Under the pieces are notes generated by a model. The model searched no databases. It was not told the origin of the DNA and saw only the letters and a program-made list of their open reading frames with translations. Below are positions 25,555 through 34,601 of a stretch of 64,000 nt of DNA, piece after piece; positions within the stretch are counted from its first letter, which is position 1, and the number at the start of each line of letters is the position of its first letter. The stretch is from Saprospiraceae bacterium (lineage in GTDB: Bacteria > Bacteroidota > Bacteroidia > Chitinophagales > Saprospiraceae): the NCBI GenBank assembly GCA_028280415.1, contig JANQLV010000051.1, forward strand, positions 124,001 through 188,000. The letters run 5' to 3'. The position numbers and the translations under genes are program-made.

Positions 25555-25644
25555 ATGAAGCCATCGTTAAGAGTACGGCATTTTAACATCTGGATAATTA
25601 TCGTACTTTTTGTCTCTTTAATTTTAATGCTTGCTATACAATGA
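25555..25644 (+). CDS. 29-residue single-helix membrane peptide
   Basis: A tiny ORF: MKPSLRVRHFNIW, then a helix of about 16 hydrophobic residues ending MLAIQ. It starts 6 bp after the previous stop and its TGA overlaps the next ATG (ATGA at 25641-25644), so it fills the gap between two operon genes exactly and would couple their translation. The positive-inside N-terminus suggests a single-pass protein like the small subunits of membrane redox complexes. The alternative is a chance ORF, but the spacing makes that less likely. Confidence 0.6.
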   Translation: MKPSLRVRHFNIWIIIVLFVSLILMLAIQ

Positions 25645-26678
25645 GCGCCAATTACACTTCCATTCTGTGGAATAAGCAAAAGAAAAAATACGATCTCCTG
25701 CTTTGGGCAGGTATTTTTCTGATGCTCGTTTCATTTTCTGCTTTCCAGCTTTTATTGCATCCGGAGAGTACAGCAGAAACATTAATTATTCGGGCAACAG
25801 CTTTGACCGCGTTGGTGCTTCTTCATTTGATTTTAGCCATTGGCCCGCTCGCCAGACTCAATCCCAAGTTTTTGCCTTTACTTTATAACCGCAGGCATCT
25901 TGGTGTTTCCATGTTTTTCATTGCTCTAGTACACAGCGTTTTTTGTATCATCCAGTTCCATGTACTTGGAGATAAGAACCCCATTGTAAGTATTTTTATT
26001 TCCAACCAAAAATACCTGGCAATTAGTGCTTTCCCTTTCCAGACACTTGGTTTTACCGCTTTGATTATCTTTTTTCTGATGGCAGCTACCAGTCATGATT
26101 TTTGGTTAAAAAACCTCAGTCCGAAAGTTTGGAAAGGGCTACATATAATGGTCTATTTTGCCTATGCTTTGATCATTCTTCACGTTGCATTGGGTGCTTT
26201 GCAATATGATGGACATCCCTTTTACTGGACTTTGCTCTTTCTTGGTTTTTTCGGCATCAGTGCTTTACATCTTTACACTGGAATAAAAGAGCGCAAAAGG
26301 CTTCGAGCTGACCGATCGCTACTCAAAGAAAATGGTTTTTATAAAGTCTGTACAATCGAAGACATTGAAGAAAACTGTGCAAAAACCGTTTTTATTGATG
26401 GAGAGAATATCGCCATTTTCAAATACGATGGAAAGGTATCCGCTGTACACAATGTTTGTAAACATCAAATGGGTCCCCTCGGAGAAGGTAAAATTATTGA
26501 AGGTTGTATTACCTGTCCCTGGCATGGCTATCAGTACTTGCCTGAAAATGGTCAGTCGCCTCCGCCTTTCGAAGAGAAAGTTAAAACCTATGAGGTCAAA
26601 GTTTTAAATAAAGAAATATGGGTCAATCCCGAGCCTCATGCAGAAGGTACTTTTATTGAACCTGCAAAATTGCTTTAA
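25641..26678 (+). CDS. ferric-reductase-like membrane domain fused to a Rieske domain
   Basis: A 345-residue fusion. Residues about 15-215 hold six hydrophobic helices of the ferric-reductase/MsrQ type, with candidate haem ligands His86, His98, His168 and His181 in helices. Residues 230-330 are a Rieske domain with Cys273/His275 (CKH) and Cys292/His295 (CPWH). Such a protein could pass electrons between quinol or a soluble donor and a partner enzyme across or along the membrane. Its start overlaps the upstream mini-ORF and its stop is 1 bp before the next gene. Confidence 0.88.
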   Translation: MSANYTSILWNKQKKKYDLLLWAGIFLMLVSFSAFQLLLHPESTAETLIIRATALTALVLLHLILAIGPLARLNPKFLPLLYNRRHLGVSMFFIALVHSVFCIIQFHVLGDKNPIVSIFISNQKYLAISAFPFQTLGFTALIIFFLMAATSHDFWLKNLSPKVWKGLHIMVYFAYALIILHVALGALQYDGHPFYWTLLFLGFFGISALHLYTGIKERKRLRADRSLLKENGFYKVCTIEDIEENCAKTVFIDGENIAIFKYDGKVSAVHNVCKHQMGPLGEGKIIEGCITCPWHGYQYLPENGQSPPPFEEKVKTYEVKVLNKEIWVNPEPHAEGTFIEPAKLL

Positions 26679-26679
26679 T

Positions 26680-27477
26680 ATGAAAGAGCAAAATGATTTT
26701 TATATTGGCTGGAAAGATGACATGCCTCCGGATAACAAAAGGTTTTTAAAAAAAATTCTAATCCCTTTATTCATCCTGATCCCTGTTCTGTTATTTGCTA
26801 TAGTTTTTTTTCAAAAACCTTTCAATAATCATCAATTCGAATTCGGAAATATTAAAACGATCAGCGGTATTTATTATGATATGCCTGTACCTATGCTTAT
26901 TGCAGATAAAGGAACGATTCCGGATTCTCTTTCTCACGATATTATTTTAGTAGGTTATGGTAAGTTTGGAGCAAAAGGAATAATGTCAGAAATTGAAAAA
27001 GAAAAGGGTAGATTAAATGGTAAAAAAATAAGTTTGTCCGGCACCTTAATCTATGGCGATGGCAAGACCCTTCTCGAACTTACCGAAGAAAAAGCTTCCT
27101 TAAAAGCAGTCGCTAATGACCGCCCCAGGCAAAATCCTACGCTTTCCGGTCTGAAAGATATAAGTCTCTATGGAGAAGTGATCGATCCGAAATGTTACTT
27201 CGGTGTGATGAAACCCGGAGAAGGTAAAACCCACAAAAGCTGTGCAATCAGATGTATCAGTGGTGGCATCCCCCCGGTTTTTAAACATAAAAAAAAGGAG
27301 GCTGGTAAAAATGCGGAGTATTATCTCATCCTCAACCGCGATGGTAAAGCTATCAATAAAGAAATTCTCCCATTAGTCGCCGAGCAAATAACTTTAAAAG
27401 GAAAGACGCATCGCTTTTTAAGCTGGAATTTACTTTACCTGGATACCCAGGCTATCAAGGATGCAATGGCTCAATAA
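26680..27477 (+). CDS. membrane-anchored Cys/His protein of the Rieske operon
   Basis: A 265-residue protein with a cytoplasmic N-terminus, one membrane helix (about 25-44) and a soluble domain. The notable part is KCYFGVMKPGEGKTHKSCA followed by IRC, giving Cys172, His185, Cys188 and Cys192, arranged like a haem, copper or Fe-S site. The surrounding GEVIDPKC and CISGGIPP segments look conserved but I cannot name the family. I chose ATG 26680, 1 bp after the upstream stop, over an in-frame ATG at 26638 inside the previous gene. Confidence 0.8.
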   Translation: MKEQNDFYIGWKDDMPPDNKRFLKKILIPLFILIPVLLFAIVFFQKPFNNHQFEFGNIKTISGIYYDMPVPMLIADKGTIPDSLSHDIILVGYGKFGAKGIMSEIEKEKGRLNGKKISLSGTLIYGDGKTLLELTEEKASLKAVANDRPRQNPTLSGLKDISLYGEVIDPKCYFGVMKPGEGKTHKSCAIRCISGGIPPVFKHKKKEAGKNAEYYLILNRDGKAINKEILPLVAEQITLKGKTHRFLSWNLLYLDTQAIKDAMAQ

Positions 27478-27507
27478 TCCCTTTTTACTAAAATTAAAAT
27501 CAATAAC

Positions 27508-29457
27508 ATGGAAAAAGATAAGCAGGTCTGGTACAAGGTTCTGGATAATAAAAAAGAATTGTTGGAAGGCAGAGTAATGACCGTTACCGCCGGTCACAAA
27601 ACGCTTTGCCTCACTCATTTTGAAGGTAAGTATTGTGCGCTGGATAACAAATGCCCGCATCAGGGAGGCCCGCTGGGTGAAGGGTCAATAGAAAATGGCC
27701 TGCTTCGCTGCCCCTGGCACGGTTGGGACTTTCATCCCTGCACCGGTCTTGCTCCCGGTTTTGATGACGGGGTAGAAACTTTTCCAGTAAAAATAGAAGG
27801 AGATCAGATATACGTAAGTCTCGAAGAAGAAGCGCCGCATCAAACCAATATTTCGGATATTATGGCAGAGACGATGGTTAACTGGGGCGTCAATCGGGTT
27901 TTCGGAATGGTTGGGCACTCCAATTTAGGTTTAGCTGATGCGCTTCGGCGACAGGAGGAAAAAGGCAATTTAAAGTTCATCGGAATTCGTCATGAAGGAG
28001 CCGCTTCCTTTGCTGCTTCTGCCTACGGCAAACTTACCGGGAGACCTGCAGCCTGCTTTGCCATAGCCGGACCGGGAGCGACCAATATGTTTACCGGTTT
28101 ATGGGATGCCAAAGTTGACCGAGCGCCTATCCTCGCTTTAACCGGACAAGTCGCCACACAGGTTGTAGGAACCGGTAACTTCCAGGAACTCGATCTGATC
28201 AAAGCTTTTAACACCGTTGCAGAATTCAACCATCGGGTACAATACAAAAGCAGGCATAGCGAGTTGATGTCCCTTGCAATTAAACATGCCATCCTTAAAA
28301 GAGATGTTTCGCATCTTAGCTTCCCGGATGAGGTGCAAACAATTCCGGTCAAGGCACATAAAAAAGCACAGACTCCGGAAGGAAGAATTACCCCAATGAC
28401 AATTATGCCACCCCGGGAATCATTTGAGCAGGCATTAAACTTACTTAATGAATCTGAAAGACCTGCAATCATTGTAGGGCACGGCGCACGTTTTCATATG
28501 GAAGGAGTGATTAAACTTGCCGAAAAACTGAATTGTCCCGTTATGACCACTTTTAAAGGAAAGGGGCTAATTGCAGATAATCATCCCCTGGGTTGTGGTG
28601 TATTGGGAAGAAGTGGTACTCCCATCGCGTCCTGGTTTATGAATGAAGCTGACTTATTATTAGTTATAGGAGCATCCTTTTCCAAACATACGGGAATCAC
28701 CCCCAAGATCAGAACTATCCAAATCGACTTCGATCCACTGGCTTTGAGCAAATTCCATAAAGTGGATGCAGCCGTTTGGGGAGAAATATCTGTCACTGTC
28801 GAAATGCTCAATCAACAGCTCTCAAATTTTGGCAATAAGCAAAACCACCTTGAAGAAATTGCTAATCGCTGGGCAATCTGGAAAGCCGAAAAGAGCAAAC
28901 GCTTATTGGAAGATCGCGGTAAAGGTATCAGCTCCATCGCAGTATTTGATGCACTTAATCAGTATGCTCCTGAAGATGCGGTCATGTGTGTAGACGTTGG
29001 CAATAATGCCTATTCTTTTGGCCGCTATTTTGAAACGAAAAAACACAGCTTTCTCATGTCCGGTTATCTTGGCTCTATTGGTTTTGCATTACCCGCAGCA
29101 ATGGGCGCCTGGGCCGCAGTAGATAGAGAAAGGCCAGTCATTGCAGTGGCTGGAGATGGTGGTTTTTGTCAATACCTGGCAGAAGTTACTACTGTCGCTA
29201 AATACGACATGCCCATTAAGATCATTGTGCTGAATAATAATGAACTTGGGAAAATTTCAAAAGAACAACGGGCCGGAGAATTTGATATATGGGCAACTTC
29301 CCTCGTAAATCCGGACTTTGCGAACTATGCCGAAAGCTGTGGTATACTGGGAATACAGGTCAAGGAAAAAGATCAGTTATATCCCGCAATGGAAAAGTTG
29401 ATGCAGCATGATGGTCCAGGTTTACTGGAAGTTAAAACCGATGTAGCATTATTATAA
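27508..29457 (+). CDS. Rieske domain fused to thiamine-diphosphate-dependent enzyme
   Basis: A 649-residue fusion. Residues 1-105 are a Rieske domain (Cys49/His51 in CPH, Cys68/His71 in CPWH). From about 112 on it is a complete three-domain ThDP enzyme of the acetolactate synthase/pyruvate oxidase type: catalytic Glu163 in IRHEGAASFAA, AIAGPGATNMFTGL, and the ThDP-Mg motif GDGG (549-552) ending in NNN (576-578). Pyruvate oxidases decarboxylate a 2-oxoacid and pass electrons to quinone through FAD; here a fused [2Fe-2S] centre suggests electron transfer to the other Rieske proteins. It is the last gene of the operon and is followed by a terminator. Confidence 0.9.
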   Translation: MEKDKQVWYKVLDNKKELLEGRVMTVTAGHKTLCLTHFEGKYCALDNKCPHQGGPLGEGSIENGLLRCPWHGWDFHPCTGLAPGFDDGVETFPVKIEGDQIYVSLEEEAPHQTNISDIMAETMVNWGVNRVFGMVGHSNLGLADALRRQEEKGNLKFIGIRHEGAASFAASAYGKLTGRPAACFAIAGPGATNMFTGLWDAKVDRAPILALTGQVATQVVGTGNFQELDLIKAFNTVAEFNHRVQYKSRHSELMSLAIKHAILKRDVSHLSFPDEVQTIPVKAHKKAQTPEGRITPMTIMPPRESFEQALNLLNESERPAIIVGHGARFHMEGVIKLAEKLNCPVMTTFKGKGLIADNHPLGCGVLGRSGTPIASWFMNEADLLLVIGASFSKHTGITPKIRTIQIDFDPLALSKFHKVDAAVWGEISVTVEMLNQQLSNFGNKQNHLEEIANRWAIWKAEKSKRLLEDRGKGISSIAVFDALNQYAPEDAVMCVDVGNNAYSFGRYFETKKHSFLMSGYLGSIGFALPAAMGAWAAVDRERPVIAVAGDGGFCQYLAEVTTVAKYDMPIKIIVLNNNELGKISKEQRAGEFDIWATSLVNPDFANYAESCGILGIQVKEKDQLYPAMEKLMQHDGPGLLEVKTDVALL

Positions 29458-29492
29458 AAACACTATTGATACACTCGTTTTTCAAAATTCAC

Positions 29493-29513
29493 GGCGCAGG
29501 ATTAGCCTGCGCC
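29493..29513 (+). terminator. terminator of the Rieske operon
   Basis: Perfect 8-bp GC-rich stem GGCGCAGG/CCTGCGCC with a 5-nt loop, 35 bp after the last stop and followed by a T-rich stretch (CTTTACTATTTTATTCTTTG). Confidence 0.85.
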
Positions 29514-29542
29514 CTTTACTATTTTATTCTTTGTTCCTTCTC

Positions 29543-29589
29543 TGTCCGAAAAAGCATCACATCCGAACAAGCCTGCCCGATATCGGACA
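29543..29589 (+). promoter_or_regulatory. inverted half sites, candidate enhancer for the sigma-54 regulator
   Basis: TGTCCGA (29543-29549) and TCGGACA (29583-29589) are exact inverted copies, with a related ATCCGAACA between them (29561-29569). They lie 50-100 bp upstream of a sigma-54-like promoter, the usual place for binding sites of NtrC-type activators. Confidence 0.4.
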
Positions 29590-29640
29590 CTTTTAAAATT
29601 AAAAAATTACATAACTAACTGACAATCAGTGAATTCATTT

Positions 29641-29657
29641 TTGGCATATCCGTTGGC
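29641..29657 (+). promoter_or_regulatory. sigma-54-like promoter for the efflux operon
   Basis: TTGGCATATCCGTTGGC resembles the RpoN consensus TTGGCACRNNNNTTGCW: the -24 half is nearly perfect, and the -12 half has TTG with GC one base late. It sits 25 bp before the adaptor ATG. The same operon encodes a sigma-54 activator. Confidence 0.45.
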
Positions 29658-29681
29658 TTCATAAAAGCAAAGAAAAATATA

Positions 29682-30935
29682 ATGGATACGCCTATTTCAT
29701 CTTTAGAAAAACGAAAGTACAATCTCAGACAATGGTTTAAGTACTTGTTTATTCTAGCACTGATAATAGCTGGAATTTTCTTACTGAGAAATTTATTAAA
29801 AACAGAAGTCAAAAAAGAAGATTTCATCTTCGCCTATGTCGAAAGAGGAGATATGGAAAATACGATCTCTGCATCCGGAATGGTTATCCCTTCTTTCGAA
29901 CAGCAAATTAATGCTCCGGTAAGTACCGAAATCAAACAGATACATCTCAATTCGGGAACCAGAGTCGAGCCAAATGATCTGATCCTTAGTCTGGATGATG
30001 AATATATCAATCTGGAATTCGCATCTCTCAAAGATCAATTAGAACTCAAAAAAAATAATATTACCAAACTAAAGCTGGAATACCACAAAGACCTTAAAGA
30101 ACTGGATTACGAAGATCAGATTAAAGGACTTCGTTTAAGTAGTCTGGAGGCCAGTTTGACCGATATGCAAAGGTTAAAAACCATAGGCAGTGCTACCCAG
30201 GAAGAAGTTGAGCAGGCAGCATTAAATGTCCAAATTGAGAAGCTGGAAAAGAAGAAACTGGAGAATCAACTCAATTTCAGAAAAAAAGTGATCAGTAGTG
30301 ATGAACGCAATCTGGAGCTGGAAGTATTGATCCAGGACAAGAAGTTACGCGAGCTTTCCCGCAAACTCCAGGAAACCGCTGTAAGAGCTCCACGTGGAGG
30401 AGTGATTACCTGGGTCAACGAAAATATTGGTCAAAAAGTCAATGAAGGAGACCCTCTGGTTCGCATCGCCAATCTGGAAAGTTTTAGAATTGAAGCTACC
30501 TGCTCAGATCGCTATTCAAATTTGATCAAGGTTGGCATGCCTGTAAAAGTCAGAGTAAATCGAACCATGATCGAAGGAGTAATCAATTCCATCCTCCCCG
30601 CAGTAGAAAATAATACCATCGCTTTTGTAGTCCTGCTCAATGAATCCAATCATCAGGACTTGCGACCTAATATGCGGGTAGAGGTATTCATCATTTCCGA
30701 TAAAAAAGAAGATGTTGTAAAAGTGAGAAACGGATCGGCATTTACAGGCGGCGTCGAGCAGGAGGTATTCGTCGTCGAAGGTTCAAAAGCCATAAAGCGA
30801 AAAGTAAAAATCGGCCTGACTAATACAGAGTTTGTAGAGCTCCGTGGAGAAAATATTCAGCCGGGAGAACAAATCATTATTTCCGATATGCAGGACTTTA
30901 TCCATCTGGATATAATCAACCTGATACAGGATTAA
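29682..30935 (+). CDS. HlyD/MacA-type periplasmic adaptor of an efflux pump
   Basis: A 417-residue membrane-fusion protein: short cytoplasmic tail, one helix (about 20-40), split lipoyl/barrel-sandwich domain (NAPVSTEIKQIHLNSGTRV and VRAPRGGVITWVNENIGQKV), a long coiled-coil hairpin (about 110-230, Lys/Glu/Leu-rich) and beta-barrel plus membrane-proximal domains. It would bridge the ABC permeases and the TolC-like channel encoded downstream. It is the first gene of a seven-gene run. Confidence 0.92.
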   Translation: MDTPISSLEKRKYNLRQWFKYLFILALIIAGIFLLRNLLKTEVKKEDFIFAYVERGDMENTISASGMVIPSFEQQINAPVSTEIKQIHLNSGTRVEPNDLILSLDDEYINLEFASLKDQLELKKNNITKLKLEYHKDLKELDYEDQIKGLRLSSLEASLTDMQRLKTIGSATQEEVEQAALNVQIEKLEKKKLENQLNFRKKVISSDERNLELEVLIQDKKLRELSRKLQETAVRAPRGGVITWVNENIGQKVNEGDPLVRIANLESFRIEATCSDRYSNLIKVGMPVKVRVNRTMIEGVINSILPAVENNTIAFVVLLNESNHQDLRPNMRVEVFIISDKKEDVVKVRNGSAFTGGVEQEVFVVEGSKAIKRKVKIGLTNTEFVELRGENIQPGEQIIISDMQDFIHLDIINLIQD

Positions 30936-30964
30936 TTTTTATTTGAAAATCGATAGCGACAATA

Positions 30965-32425
30965 ATGAAAAATATTTATCAAAACATCATCTTTTGTTTG
31001 GTCATAGCATGTCCGGTAATGCTCTTTGGACAATCACTGGACACGCTATCTTTAGAGCAATTAATTGCTCTGGCAGAAAAGCGGTCGCTCGTTAGTGCCG
31101 AGGCAAAATTTGATATGGAATCTGCTACTTATACTTTTTCTATCTTTAAATCCGGATTAAAACCTCAGATCAGTGGAACGGCCAGGCTACCCAATTACGC
31201 TAAAACTTCCAGTGAAATTATTCAGCCGGACGGAACAGTTCTATTTCAACCAATTACAAATAATAATTCATCAATTGGCATACAGGCCATTCAAAATATA
31301 GTCAGTACCGGTGGAGCGATTTTTCTGGAATCCAACCTACAGCGCTTCGATAATCTGGAAAGCAAGGAAAAATTTTATAATGGCGCCCCTTTCCGTCTGG
31401 GGATCATTCAGCCGCTTTTTCAATTCAATCCATTAAAATGGGATAAAAAAATCGAACCGATCAGATATCTCGAAGCAGAAAAGAAGTTCGACGCGGATAT
31501 GGAGCAGATTAAACTCGAAGCTACCGCACTTTTTTTTAACTTATTAATCGCCAGAGAAGATTTGAATATTGCCATTTCAAATCGTGAAAATAATCAGACG
31601 ATTTTCGATGTTGCAAAAGAGCGGTTCGAATTGGGAAAAATTTCAGAAAATGACCTAATGGCTCTAAGGCTGGAACTAGTTTCTGCCAGCCGAAATGCCA
31701 AGAGAGCAGAGCAAGCTGTCCGGATGGCTTCTGCCCGGATTTTCACTTTCCTGGGAATCAGCTATGATCATCAAATGATCTGGCCAGGCATCCCGGAGGT
31801 CAAGGAAGAATTTACAGTAGAGGCCGAATTTGCAATTAAGCAGGCTTTGGAAAATCGCCCCGAAGTCGAAAGTCTAAAACGCCGGATTCTGGAAGCGGAA
31901 CGAAATCTGGCGGAAATCAAAGGTCAAAGTGGCCTTAATGCCGACCTGACCGCATCCATTGGTTTTTCAAGAGGCGCTACAGCCCTGGAAGATATTTATA
32001 TCGATCCCCGACAGGAACAATTTGTCAGCATCAGTCTAAGTCTTCCGATTGTCGATTGGGGCCGGCAAAAAAATCAAATTGCTTTATCCAAAGCTACCAG
32101 GGATTTAACTCAAAAAAGAATGCAACAGGAACGGCTGCAATTAGAAACGGATATCAAACAGATGGTCGATCAATTCAAAAATATCCAACAAGAGTTAGCT
32201 CTGGTGAAAGAGCTAAAAAAAATCGCACAAGACCGATTTGAAATCACGAAGCAAAGTTACCTGCTCAGTGCAATCAGTCTGACGGAACTGACCCTGGCCC
32301 AGAGAGAAAAGGATCAAGCTGCCAGAGAATATATTGCAACACTCAGCCAGTTTTGGACAAGCTATTATGGCTTACAGGTACTGACCATTTACGATTTTAA
32401 TAAAAACAAAAAAATAAATCACTAA
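30965..32425 (+). CDS. TolC-family outer-membrane efflux protein
   Basis: A 486-residue outer-membrane channel subunit with signal peptide (MKNIYQNIIFCLVIACPVMLFG) and two long alpha-helical/coiled repeats as in TolC (for example ARREDLNIAISNRENNQT-like and LALVKELKKIAQDRFEITKQ segments). The usual SLEQLIALAEK start of TolC-like proteins is seen after the signal. It starts 29 bp after the adaptor gene. Confidence 0.9.
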   Translation: MKNIYQNIIFCLVIACPVMLFGQSLDTLSLEQLIALAEKRSLVSAEAKFDMESATYTFSIFKSGLKPQISGTARLPNYAKTSSEIIQPDGTVLFQPITNNNSSIGIQAIQNIVSTGGAIFLESNLQRFDNLESKEKFYNGAPFRLGIIQPLFQFNPLKWDKKIEPIRYLEAEKKFDADMEQIKLEATALFFNLLIAREDLNIAISNRENNQTIFDVAKERFELGKISENDLMALRLELVSASRNAKRAEQAVRMASARIFTFLGISYDHQMIWPGIPEVKEEFTVEAEFAIKQALENRPEVESLKRRILEAERNLAEIKGQSGLNADLTASIGFSRGATALEDIYIDPRQEQFVSISLSLPIVDWGRQKNQIALSKATRDLTQKRMQQERLQLETDIKQMVDQFKNIQQELALVKELKKIAQDRFEITKQSYLLSAISLTELTLAQREKDQAAREYIATLSQFWTSYYGLQVLTIYDFNKNKKINH

Positions 32426-32483
32426 TTCGCAAACTAATCGATTATCAGAAAGTGAAAATCAATTCCAATAAAAATTTAAAATC

Positions 32484-33149
32484 ATGATAAAACTCAATAA
32501 CGTAAACAAAATTTACAAGACAAAAAGTGTCGAGACCCTGGCACTCAACAATATCAATTTGAATATCAATGAAGGAGAATTCCTCTCGATAATGGGACCT
32601 TCGGGTTGTGGAAAAAGTACTCTGCTAAATATCATGGGACTTATCGACGAACCATCTCAGGGTGAAGTCTCAATTAGTGGCTATCGCATCGACGATTATA
32701 CGGGAAAATCGGTCGCCAAATTTCGCAATGAACACCTCGGTTTTATTTTTCAAAGTTTCCATCTCATTAACGATTTGTCGGTGATCGATAACGTAGAGTT
32801 GCCGCTGCTTTATCGCAAAGTAAGTTCCAAAATGCGTCGGCAGCTAGCCGAAGAAGCTTTGATTAAAGTCGGTTTAAAAAATCGAATGAAGCATTTTCCA
32901 AGTCAACTTTCCGGCGGACAAAAACAAAGAGTGGCTATCGCCAGAGCCATCGTTGGCAAACCCAATATCATTCTGGCAGATGAACCAACAGGTAATCTCG
33001 ACAGTGCAATGGGTAATGAAGTTATGGATATCCTGCTCGGTCTGAACCAGGAGGAAAAAACGACTATTGTTATGGTCACTCACGATGAACTCATGGCCAA
33101 AAAAACGAATCGATTAATACGTTTGTTCGATGGAAGTCAGGTGCAGTAG
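32484..33149 (+). CDS. MacB/LolD-type ABC transporter ATPase
   Basis: A 221-residue ATPase with Walker A GPSGCGKS (38-45), Q-loop IFQSFHLI, signature LSGGQKQR and Walker B ILADEPTGNLD, the last typical of the MacB/LolD/FtsE subfamily that works with FtsX-like permeases and transmits force to a periplasmic adaptor instead of moving substrate through the membrane. Two such permeases follow. Confidence 0.93.
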   Translation: MIKLNNVNKIYKTKSVETLALNNINLNINEGEFLSIMGPSGCGKSTLLNIMGLIDEPSQGEVSISGYRIDDYTGKSVAKFRNEHLGFIFQSFHLINDLSVIDNVELPLLYRKVSSKMRRQLAEEALIKVGLKNRMKHFPSQLSGGQKQRVAIARAIVGKPNIILADEPTGNLDSAMGNEVMDILLGLNQEEKTTIVMVTHDELMAKKTNRLIRLFDGSQVQ

Positions 33150-33263
33150 TTAGAAAAGAAGGGTAACTAATCTGGAAAAGGTTCTGGGAGGATCACGATC
33201 GAATGATAGTTATTAATTGGAAGCCGAACCTCAAATTCATGAATATCGAAAATCAAAAATATT

Positions 33264-34601
33264 ATGCTTAAAAATTATTTCAAAATAGCCATTAAAGTAC
33301 TGGGGCGAAGAAAGTTTTTTACCGCTATCAGCTTGTTTGGTATCAGTTTCACTTTGATGATTCTAATGATTGCTACTGCTTTTTTCGAATCAGAGTTGGG
33401 TAATGATGCGCCACTCAAAAATCGTGATTATCTGGTTTATGTTCCAATGGTAAGCATTTCGAAGGATTATCAGGATACCATTATTCAAGTTGATACGCAT
33501 TTCATCGATAATATTGCCAAATACGATACGACCTTAAGTTTTGAGCCTGCAGGACGATCCATGTCCAGATCAAGTCCCAGTTATACTTTTTTAAGAAACA
33601 ATTTGTCGGATATCCCTTTTGTCGATAAGATGAGCATTTTTAGCAGAGGTGTGAGTTACGATATTTTTATCAATAGTAAAAAAGTAAACTTTGGAGCCGT
33701 CTTCGTCGATGAGAATTACTGGGATATTTACAATTTTACATTTATCGATGGTCAGGCTTTTGGTAAAACAGCTATTGATAATCAGGAACAAGTAGCGATA
33801 ATCAGCAAAAAGGCCAGTCTCGATTATTTTGGTACTGTTGAAAATGTCATCGACAAGGAAGTAATGCTCGACGGAAAGCATTATACGGTCAAAGGAGTTA
33901 TTGATTCCGGCATTTCTTCTGCCTCTGAAATCAATGCAGAAATTTATCTGCCTTATACACATGTTAAACCCAGTGATCTCAAAGACAAAAGTTTTTTGGG
34001 ATCATTTGCCGCAATCTTTCTGGCCAAGGATAAAAAATCGGTACAGAAGATCAAAAATGAGATTAACCAAAAGGAAAAACGTATTGAAATTCCCACTGAC
34101 CTCTATGATTATGATAAGATCGACATCGAGGTGATGACCTTTTTCGAAAGGTATGCAAAAGGGATTATTTCTTCAGACAAGCCGGAAGAGAGTTTTAGAA
34201 TATTGTTCGGAGTAATACTCTTTTTCCTACTGCTTTTTTTTCTGCTTCCGACCTTAAACCTAATCAATATTAACGTAAGTCGAATTCTGGAACGATCCTC
34301 CGAAATTGGAGTCCGCAAAGCTTTTGGAGCTAATTCCCAGAATATTCTCTTGCAGTTTATTTTTGAAAATATCATCCTCACTTTTATCGGAGGGGTACTC
34401 GGTTTTCTGTTTGCACTCATCGTTATTTATCTGGTCAACGATAGCCAAATCCTGGGAGATACCACTTTACATTTTAACTATAAGGTCTCTATCTATAGTT
34501 TTTTCCTTTGTCTGATTTTCGGTATCGTTTCCGGTTATATTCCCGCCTGGAGAATGTCCAGAGTTCATATTGTCAACGCTTTAAAACAAAACCAATTATG
34601 A
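33264..34601 (+). CDS. FtsX-type ABC permease (first of two)
   Basis: A 445-residue MacB-like permease: N-terminal helix, large periplasmic domain (about 45-310) and three C-terminal helices with the conserved RSSEIGVRKAFGA cytoplasmic loop. The genes encode separate half transporters which should pair with each other. Its stop overlaps the start of the second permease gene (ATGA). Confidence 0.92.
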   Translation: MLKNYFKIAIKVLGRRKFFTAISLFGISFTLMILMIATAFFESELGNDAPLKNRDYLVYVPMVSISKDYQDTIIQVDTHFIDNIAKYDTTLSFEPAGRSMSRSSPSYTFLRNNLSDIPFVDKMSIFSRGVSYDIFINSKKVNFGAVFVDENYWDIYNFTFIDGQAFGKTAIDNQEQVAIISKKASLDYFGTVENVIDKEVMLDGKHYTVKGVIDSGISSASEINAEIYLPYTHVKPSDLKDKSFLGSFAAIFLAKDKKSVQKIKNEINQKEKRIEIPTDLYDYDKIDIEVMTFFERYAKGIISSDKPEESFRILFGVILFFLLLFFLLPTLNLININVSRILERSSEIGVRKAFGANSQNILLQFIFENIILTFIGGVLGFLFALIVIYLVNDSQILGDTTLHFNYKVSIYSFFLCLIFGIVSGYIPAWRMSRVHIVNALKQNQL

